From positions 372,001 to 436,000 of the forward strand of contig NZ_JAGQDC010000001.1 of the NCBI RefSeq assembly GCF_023282985.1: a DNA stretch of 64,000 nucleotides, given 5' to 3'. The notes under the pieces are model-generated. The model saw only the letters and a program-made list of their open reading frames with translations. It searched no databases and had not been told where the DNA came from. The stretch comes from Serratia silvae (GTDB lineage Bacteria; Pseudomonadota; Gammaproteobacteria; Enterobacterales; Enterobacteriaceae). The translations under genes and the position numbers were made by a program. This document shows, one piece after another, positions 61,301 to 64,000 of the stretch (its first letter is position 1; each line of letters starts with the position of its first letter).

Positions 61301-64000
61301 TGAAGCGGTACCGGAAACGGTTTGTGCCACCAGCACTTCGGCGGCGTTCAGCACATCATCCCCGGCAACCACGTTAACGGTGAGGGTTGGCGCGGTCGCA
61401 TCGACGGTGACGGTGGTGTTCAGCGTATTGCTGTTGCCAGCGGCATCGGTGACCGTGACGGTCAAGGCTGGCGTGCCGTCTGGCAGGGCTTGCAGATCGG
61501 TGGCAGGGATGGTGACGCTCCAGTTGCCGCTGCCATCCACGGTGCCGGTATAGGTTTTGCCGCCCAGAGTCACGGTGACGGTCTGGCCCGGCGTGGTGAT
61601 GCCAGTGGTGCCGGTCAGGGTTTGTGGCTGACCTGCTTCCGTACCGTTAAGGATGCCATCACCAAACGGTGTGTCCAGAGTTACCGCAGGCAGATCATGA
61701 GTGTAAACGTCCAGATTATGTGTGGTGGTCACGGTAGAACCGTCGTTACCTGTAACGCTGGCAGAAATCGTGTTGTTGCCTTCGGCCAGCAGTTGCAAAT
61801 CGGCGCTAGGCACCTGCAATGTCCAACTGCCGTCCGCCAATACCTGCGCAGTATAGGTTTTTCCATTGAGAGTGACGGTCACGGTTGCACCAACGGCAAC
61901 GTTGGCCGTGGTACCGCTGATGGCAAGAGGAAGCCCGGCTTCGACGGCGTTGAGCCTATCGTCTGAGGAAACAATGCCGATATTGATGGCCGAGAGTTGG
62001 TTATCTACGGTGATAACCTGCGGCGCGGTAGTTGTCGTGTTGCCCGCCTGATCGCTAAGCGTGGCGATCATCTCGTAATTGCCGTTGGTCAGGGCGGCCA
62101 TATCTGCGGCAGGCACGCTGATGATCCATTTGCCATCTGCGCCTACGGTGCCGGTATAGGTTTTACCATTGAATGACACACTGACCATCAGCCCGGCTTC
62201 GCTGATGGAGGCGGTACCGGTAATATTTTGCGCGGATTTTTGCTCGTCTGCGGTGACAACATCATCGCCGGTAAACTTATCCAGCGTGAGCACCGGTGGC
62301 ACGGTATCTACCTGCAAGTGCTCCGTCACGGTAGTGCTGTTGCCTGCGGCGTCGGTAGCCGTCACGGTGAGGGTATTATCCCCTTGGGCCAACGCTTGCA
62401 AGTCTGCGACAGGCAGAACCAGGCTCCACTTGCCATCCGCGCCCGTTACCGCCGTGTAGGTTTTACCATTCAGGCTAACGACAATCGTCTGGCCTGGATT
62501 GCTGGTGCCGCTAAGCGTCTGTGGCGTATGCGCTTCGGCGGCGTTGAGCACATCGTCCCCGGCCAGTTTGTTGACGGTCAGTTCAGGGGCGGTTAAATCG
62601 ACAGTGATAGTTTCATGAGCGTTGGCGCTTTGCCCTGCTTTGTCGGTGACGGTGGCATTAAGCGTGATCGAGCCATTGGCCAGTGCGGCCAGATCGGCGG
62701 CAGGCAGAGAAAGCGACCAACTGCCATCGCTTTGAACCACGGTGCTATAGGTCTTGCCGTTCAAGGTGATGGTAACGGTTTGCCCCGCTTCGACATTTTG
62801 CGTATGGCCGCTCAGTGTTTGAGCGCTTTTCGCTTCGTTGGCGTTGATCGCGTTATCGCCAGCCAGGGCGTTAATTGAGATCTGTGGCGAGGTATTATTG
62901 ATCGTGGTGTCAACGGAGATCGGGTGATCCTGCGTGGTTTGGTTACCCGCTTTGTCGGTTGAGGTCACGATCAGGTTGTAGTTACCGTTTTTCAGCAATG
63001 CCAGATCCGCCGCGGGCAACTGTAAACTCCATTTGCCGTCGCTGCCGACCGTCGTGGTGTAGGTTTTACCGTTCAGGGTCACGGTAACCGTCAACCCAGC
63101 CTCGCCGGTGCCGGTTAGCGCCTGCGATGTTTTCAACTCTGTGCCGGTCAGATGGTCGTCGCCGGTCAACGGGGTGACGGTCAACACAGGCGGGGCGGTA
63201 TCGACCAGCACGCTGATCGTTTTTTCGACGCTAATCCCATCCTGGTTGGTCACTTTAACCGTCAACTGGTAATTGCCGTCTTTCAGACCAGAAAGCGCAG
63301 CGGAACTGAAGTCAAAGCTCCACTTGCCATCGGCTCCGACGGTAGTGGTGTAACTTTTGCCATTGAGCGTCAGTGTGATGGTCGCGCCTGCGGCAACGCC
63401 GGTGGTCAGGCCGCTCAGTAACTGGGCAATTTTAACTTCACTGGCGTTTAGAACGTTGTCCTGGCCTAGGGTTCCGACGGTCAGGGTCGGTTGTTCTGGC
63501 GGTACGGAAGGATCGTCGTTGTGGTCGTCGTTGTTATTCCCTGTCCCGGTAGCGATGGCAACGCCAGCCCCAAGCGCCAGGCCAGCCAGAATGGCGGCAA
63601 TGGCACCGTTGGAGAGATCATTATCGCTAATCAGCAGGGGTGAAACGTCAGACAGTGATTCAAACTGCGGTGTGATTAGCATTGGCTCGGCGGTAGCGGC
63701 GGTTGCCGGGAATATCGCGTGCTGGATGGTGCCATTGCCATCATCAAACACCAATTCACTGTGTTTCCCGTCGGCGTCTACCTCAAAGAAACTTTGATAA
63801 CGTACCGTCGTGCCATCTTTCATGTGTACGATCAGATCGTTACCTTGGCGTTCATAGCTGCCTACCAGTGCCTGAGTGCCATGGATCCGCACAATGCTGC
63901 TTTGTGTCAGGCTGACGGTAGTGGTACCGGTTGCTACGTCAGCGATTTTTGCGCCGCCGTGACGAGCAATAATATCAACAGCCCCAAGGGTAAAATTGGA
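46355..64000 (-). CDS. bapA: Giant Bap-type secreted adhesin with tandem Ig-like repeats (5' end outside window)
   Basis: The minus-strand frame is open from the stop at 46355 to the window edge, at least 5881 codons. The edge sequence (FTLGAVDIIARHGG, IVRIHGTQALVGSYERQGND) is a BapA-type N-terminal domain, so the real start lies just beyond base 64000. A linker with a membrane-like Ala/Gly stretch and a poly-Asn/Asp segment (GTGNNNDDHNDD) precedes about 55 Ig-like domains of about 100 residues. Each contains LNGKTYTxxVxxDGxW and a PAADLxxL motif. The C-terminus has a Ser/Thr-rich spacer, an RTX-like motif (IDGGAGIDTLELDG) and a type I secretion end (GDVLVQQGLHVNLV). In Salmonella and others, BapA promotes biofilm and host entry. 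Secretion genes follow directly. Confidence 0.93.
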   Translation of the reverse strand, partial: SNFTLGAVDIIARHGGAKIADVATGTTTVSLTQSSIVRIHGTQALVGSYERQGNDLIVHMKDGTTVRYQSFFEVDADGKHSELVFDDGNGTIQHAIFPATAATAEPMLITPQFESLSDVSPLLISDNDLSNGAIAAILAGLALGAGVAIATGTGNNNDDHNDDPSVPPEQPTLTVGTLGQDNVLNASEVKIAQLLSGLTTGVAAGATITLTLNGKSYTTTVGADGKWSFDFSSAALSGLKDGNYQLTVKVTNQDGISVEKTISVLVDTAPPVLTVTPLTGDDHLTGTELKTSQALTGTGEAGLTVTVTLNGKTYTTTVGSDGKWSLQLPAADLALLKNGNYNLIVTSTDKAGNQTTQDHPISVDTTINNTSPQISINALAGDNAINANEAKSAQTLSGHTQNVEAGQTVTITLNGKTYSTVVQSDGSWSLSLPAADLAALANGSITLNATVTDKAGQSANAHETITVDLTAPELTVNKLAGDDVLNAAEAHTPQTLSGTSNPGQTIVVSLNGKTYTAVTGADGKWSLVLPVADLQALAQGDNTLTVTATDAAGNSTTVTEHLQVDTVPPVLTLDKFTGDDVVTADEQKSAQNITGTASISEAGLMVSVSFNGKTYTGTVGADGKWIISVPAADMAALTNGNYEMIATLSDQAGNTTTTAPQVITVDNQLSAINIGIVSSDDRLNAVEAGLPLAISGTTANVAVGATVTVTLNGKTYTAQVLADGSWTLQVPSADLQLLAEGNNTISASVTGNDGSTVTTTHNLDVYTHDLPAVTLDTPFGDGILNGTEAGQPQTLTGTTGITTPGQTVTVTLGGKTYTGTVDGSGNWSVTIPATDLQALPDGTPALTVTVTDAAGNSNTLNTTVTVDATAPTLTVNVVAGDDVLNAAEVLVAQTVSGTASVADAGRTVTLTLNGKTYTTVVQPDGSWSASLPAADLQALSDGSHDLVATITDTAGNSTSVTHGINVDANPANLPTVSIGVFAGNDVIDGAEVKTAQTLSGTTTQVEAGQTVTITLNGKTYTATVLTDGTWSTSVPAADLALLTNGQTTITATVSDSAGNPATASHDVTVDTSLSGLSIAVIAGDDKLNLAESQLPLVINGSSANLATGATVTVTLNGKTYTGTTLADGSWSVTVPAADLALLADGTATVTVSAVDQAGNPVNDSHDLGVFTHTLPEATLNTPFGDGILNGAEAGQPQTITGSTGITTPGQTVTVTLGGKTYTGTVDGSGNWSVSVPSADLQTLPDGTPTLSVTVTDAAGNSNTLNTTVTVDATAPTLTVNVVAGDDVLNAAEVLVAQTVSGTASIGDAGRTVTLTLNGKTYTAVVQPDGSWSTSVPAADLQALSDGSHNLVATLTDAAGNSTSTTHVLGVDANPANLPTVSIGVFAGNDIVDGAEVQTAQTLSGTTTQVEAGQTVTLTLNGKTYSATVLVDGTWSTSVPAADLALLANGQTTITATVSDSAGNPASASHDVTVDTDLSGLSIAVIAGDDKLSLAESQLPLVINGSSANLATGATVTVTLNGKTYTGTTLADGSWSVTVPAADLALLADGTATVTATAVDQAGNPVNDSHDLGVFTHTLPEATLNTPFGDGILNGAEAGQPQTITGSTGITTPGQTVTVTLGGKTYTGTVDGSGNWSVTLPSADLQALPDGTPALSVVVTDAAGNSNTLNTTVTVDATAPTLTVGLIAGDDVLNAAEVLVAQTVSGTASIGDAGRTVTLTLNGKTYTAVVQPDGSWSTSVPAADLQALTDGSHDLVATLTDTAGNSTSVTHSLNVDANPANLPTVSIGVFAGNDVIDGAEVQTAQTLSGTTTQVEAGQTVTITLNGKTYSATVLVDGSWSTSVPAADLALLANGQTTITATVSDSAGNPASASHDVTVDTSLSGLSIAVIAGDDKLNLAESLLPLAISGSSTNLAVGATVTVTLNGKTYTGTTLADGSWSVSVPAADLALLADGTATVTATATDQAGNPVSGSHDLGVFIHSLPTATLNTPFGDGILNGTEAGQPQTITGSTGITTPGQTVTVTLGGKTYTGTVDGSGNWSVTLPSADLQALPDGTPALSVVVSDAAGNSNTLNTTVTVDATAPTLTVGLVAGDDVLNAAEVLVAQSVSGTASLADAGRTVTLTLNGKTYTAVVQPDGSWSTSLPAADLQALTDGSHDLVATLTDAAGNSTSVTHSLNVDANPANLPTLSIGAFAGDDIVNGAEALVTQALSGTTTNVEAGQTVTLTLNGKTYFATVQVGGGWSVNVPAADMALLANGQATITASVSDQAGNPATGSHTINVDTAVESIAINLIAGDDQLNLTEASQPLTISGTTVNVNAGQTVTVTLNGKTYTGVVLANGSWSVSVNSTDLLALQDGLTTVTASVSNPGVDPVSDSHSLDVHIHTLPAPTINQPFGDGFLNQAEAATAQLLSGSTGIPGAGQSVIVTLGGKTYTATVDGSGNWSVSIPSADLQNLPAGSNTISVSATDSAGNSVPGSTTAQVDLVPPTLAVKPFAGDDKVNALESLSDQVVSGTASIGDAGRTVTVTLNGKSYTGVVANDGTWSATIPSADLQAIGDGSYPLTTTLSDAAGNTTTVTHTVTIDANPLDLPTLSINVFAGNDIIDGAEVKTSQTLSGTTTHVEAGQLVTITLNGKTYTATVQADGTWSTSVSAADLGQLAQGNSTISVSVSDTSGNPATATHNVVVNTALSGIAIDVIAGDDKLNLAESLLPLTINGSSLNLATGASVTVTLNGKTYTGITLADGSWNVQVPPADLALLADGNINLSVSAVDQAGNPVSSSHTLGVFIHNLPDATLNTPFGDGILNGTEAGQPQTITGSTGITTPGQTVTVTLGDKTYTGTVDGSGNWSVTVPVGDLQALPDGTPLLNVVVTDAAGNSNTLSGTVVVDKIAPTLTVGVIAGDDVLNSAEVLLNQTVSGTASIGDAGRTVTLTLNGKTYTTVVQPDGSWSTSLPTADLTALSDGSYNLVATLTDSAGNSTSVTHAIGVDASVLNAPVLTIGTFAGNNIIDGAEVQATQTLSGSSLNVEAGQIVSITLNGKTYTATVQADGSWSTNVPAADLALLTNGSLTITADVTDKAGNPASATHDVTVDLTQSALAIAPITGDNQLNAIEAAAGISISGSSTNVAVGATVTIALNGKFYEAIVQADGSWTTTVPSADLTILGDGSLTVTVSATDEAGNLVTGSQQLGVLINSLPVATLNTPFGDGYLNKAESTSDQTLSGTTGVSGSGQTVSVVLGGKTYTGIVDNNGNWSVNVPSADLAALPDGPTSIGVTVGDIAGNTSSINSSATVDLTVPVLTINTVSGDDIINIAESQQALQITGTAPINDSGQPVVVKVTINGLTYNGLVLADGSWSVTIPAGDLANLPNGISSITATLTDAAGNIGSVSHGITLDTDPAQAPLLTINTLSGDDYLSLAESNLPLTISGGSQRVEQGQQVTVTLNGKTYTAIVGADGSWSLQVPAVDVGALPDGKDTITATVSDTSGNQATANHTLTVITDAGNLPQLSINVIAGDDIINANEANSPVIITGGSSHVQPGQVVSVLLNGKTYTGVVGADGSWSVSVPAADAQALPQGNLTVNATVTDVAENPASATHNVNVDTVPPLLEIDIFAGDGILNLAEALLGQVLSGHTDPGLTVTVTLGANVYTALADPTTGAWSVNIPSNILQGLLDGNVTIGVSVTDAAGNGVSDSITVAVNTHTLPSLTLNPLFGDNILNIAELGIATPIGGAATNLLVNTPVLVQIGTYVVNGIVNNDGTWSALIPANALALLADGTVQVVVSAVDAAGNPASAGGSLEILSHLLPNPTINLPFGDGALNLVEAGVNQLLTGTTGIIGNGQTVVVSLNGKDYNATVGNNGQWSVTLPTSDLLGLLDGPHTISVVATDKGGNSQGVTLDFDSVLTGLPVAGFDTPFIDGIVNHAEALLGGALTGSTGINSNLGQTVKVNVNGLNLDATVNADGSWTLPLDSATLLGLPDGNWPVTVTVTDAVGNINSTTGSLEILVNKLPLPTLDLPFGDGLLNIAEAALTQTLTGKTGLIGSGQIVTVTVDEGLPNQQTFTAQADGLGGWSLQLTAAQLAVFSNGQHTVEVTVEDRGGNTATTAPLDVTASLTLPVPTIVPPFGVDGVLSISEAAGALTITGTTGVNGAGQAVKVVIDVNGISYNAQVDINGNWSLPLPAATLSTLLDGPHVLTVTATDAAGNTNSSTLNFSSDLTAPVPTINTPFGDGFLNLAETNLGQTLTGNSGDATAVNVKIGNINFAAQVNGDGTWSLALNSGALRDLVEGDNTITVTATDAAGNQGTAGSSVHVSITTLPTVTISNFTADNTINYAESQSVQLISGTSTNVAVGQQVTVTLNSKTYTGVVLADGSWSVSVLPADLQALSGTPSITAQVSDQAGNVAVDNHSFNVNLTPPSQIITVDPITGDNIVNASEVGLIINLTGKVIGGIGLGQVVTITVGGLPLGIPVTTLADGTFSTVVTFPIDGNIVVSASTTLLTPLPTVFTASETVLVDRIPPTLTINTFAGNDVLNASESTVAQAISGTASVSEAGRIVTVTLNGKTYSAQVSGTGTWSVNVPPADLVNLPQGSSTINATLSDAAGNTTPATHVITTDTTAPLLSVDLLTGDNVLTLAEALLDQALTGTGGIGETVTVTLGPLTASVVVGPDGKWSIPLPSLDLQSLTDGPQIIGVTLTDTAGNSSHTDVTLNVALNKTLGAGVNALFGGDGVLNLAESLLTQVISGNATGDYNGAVVHVTIAGITLDANVGGNGQWSVSLLPSQLSLLGDGLAQVQVQIVDANGNVVNDLIDIDVLTQNLPVIGPVTAFGDGLLNAAEAGVSQTVSGVINGLGIGGGSVSVSLGTKTYTTSVGSDGIWSLSIPPLDLAALSDGNLALGVSVTDSAGNVVSKNIDITAIIHNLPDIVLDPIFGDGILNVADLLLNQTISGTVTNLAAGSTINLNIAGSQTLTATVGAGGQWSATVTPDILGILQGLGNGDFTVTASATDAVGNTTSATAGLQLDVLLPVITLDPLFGGDGFLNAAESLVPQTLSGTVAFASPGAQVQVSLGGKTFLTTVGADGKFSLVLQPADLPTLLDGDINVGVSVLDGSGNTGVLDTTIDVIVNNLPTLALNPLFGGDGFLNAAEALLTQTISGTTTNAAAGSQVVIKVGTLQLNATVGADGSWSATINPLQLADLAAGNLIVSATVTDPAGNTSGASVGLNVATILPTLTLNPLFGDGTLDLSDLLSPQILSGNAGNVSAGTTITLTLGSHTYTTSVDATGKWQLPIPTLDLQGLLDGVTNVTASLTDAAGNTVSTVNPLNVLINALPTLTLDPLFGGDDLLNALEATSNQIISGHATNAPGSTIQVNLGSNTFTTQVNADGSWSLSLTPLNLSSLLDGNLSLDVSVTNSAGKTGSISADLGVGIHNLPTVNLGSLFGDGFLNLSEANLNQLIGGTTTNAIGGSVSVNVGGLVLTAAVGNDGKWSVSVPTLDLVNLADGPLSVGVTVTDRYGNTSSANANATVKIHALPLLGIDALGTLGSALSILTNGLSVSGTSLNVQQGAQVSVTLLGSTLQGTVDATGHWSVKFDTTNALKGLNVLNLIPTLLGTAVAASVTDLAGNGVSVSAGLTSGIELPLLMTANTTVETLSLDTSGTENTSTDSTTDLTTVATVQHTTAETSTPTSEVSSTQTTTDTSEPVTSTLVVNPTLPVDTAGVTTVEDTTFSIGGVTINLADGTTASGDTIHGSSGNDVIHVNALDFLSIDGGAGIDTLELDGKNLNLDLTALGLKVQHIDIFDLGTSGTNSITLDLHEALNVKDAASDNLLIKGSVGDQVNLTQAEGGTWSSVGQRTVDGQVFDVYHNSALDSGNTLGDVLVQQGLHVNLV
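54200..61700 (-). repeat. 1212-bp tandem super-repeat within the adhesin gene
   Basis: The same codon position of the GGKTYTG segment recurs at 54293, 55505, 56717, 57929, 59141, 60353 and 61565, an exact 1212-bp (404-residue) step. Each unit holds four distinct Ig-like domains. The units beginning near 57.9, 59.1 and 60.4 kb are almost identical; one run of about 197 bp (59136-59332 against 60348-60544) shows no difference. Outer copies are more diverged. Confidence 0.9.

Noticed and set aside
55500-61700. Regular repeats suggesting a CRISPR-like or satellite array
   Set aside because: The period is 1212 bp, in frame, and encodes Ig-like domains; there are no short repeats with unique spacers.
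63890-63892. GTG as the start of the giant adhesin
   Set aside because: The frame continues upstream to the window edge with conserved BapA-type N-terminal sequence and no stop.

Overview
The window looks like chromosomal DNA of a Serratia-like member of the Enterobacterales. The genes mutS, zraPSR, mltB, slyB and yiaA, the type 1 fimbrial locus and an ERIC repeat all point that way. The genus is inferred from gene content and protein resemblance; no search was run. The left edge cuts the 3' end of mutS. The right edge cuts the 5' end of a giant adhesin gene.

Layout. 1-2130: mutS (minus strand). 2131-2907: no convincing gene. 2908-5238: a ToxR/CadC-like membrane regulator with an overlapping FidL-like partner, then a LuxR-type regulator. 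5400-12304: an eight-gene chaperone-usher operon in the order of Proteus MR/P fimbriae (A-H). 12900-22805: a complete type 1 fimbrial locus (fimA, I, C, D, F, G, H) followed by two LuxR-type genes. It is bracketed by two closely related FimB/FimE-type recombinase genes pointing inward, and an ERIC element lies between fimC and fimD. 23236-25540: a small possible DinI-like protein, a SHOCT membrane protein, YiaA and a second ToxR-like regulator. 26247-32727: a soluble winged-helix regulator, a four-gene fimbrial operon (major subunit, chaperone, usher, adhesin) and another LuxR-type regulator. 32773-34845: an alpha/beta hydrolase and SlyB. 35134-38994: zraP divergent from zraSR, with back-to-back sigma-54 promoters. 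39183-41255: a Tat-exported beta-carbonic anhydrase and MltB. 41426-64000: a Bap-type secretion operon, read right to left: giant adhesin, TolC-like protein, ABC exporter, HlyD-like adaptor.

How it fits together. Most of the window concerns surface attachment. There are three fimbrial systems with different tip adhesins, one very large secreted biofilm adhesin, and a dense set of regulators beside the fimbrial genes. The type 1 locus carries a recognisable fimS-type invertible promoter segment at 13510-13831. Its 9-bp inverted repeats match the E. coli ends at 8 of 9 positions. The fimA promoter is captured pointing away from fimA, so the sequenced molecule is in the OFF phase. The upstream recombinase gene runs through the left repeat into this segment, so inversion would change the end of the recombinase protein (227 versus 215 residues).

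The giant adhesin gene is open to the end of the window, with at least 5881 codons. It contains a super-repeat of four Ig-like domains with an exact 1212-bp period across at least seven copies.
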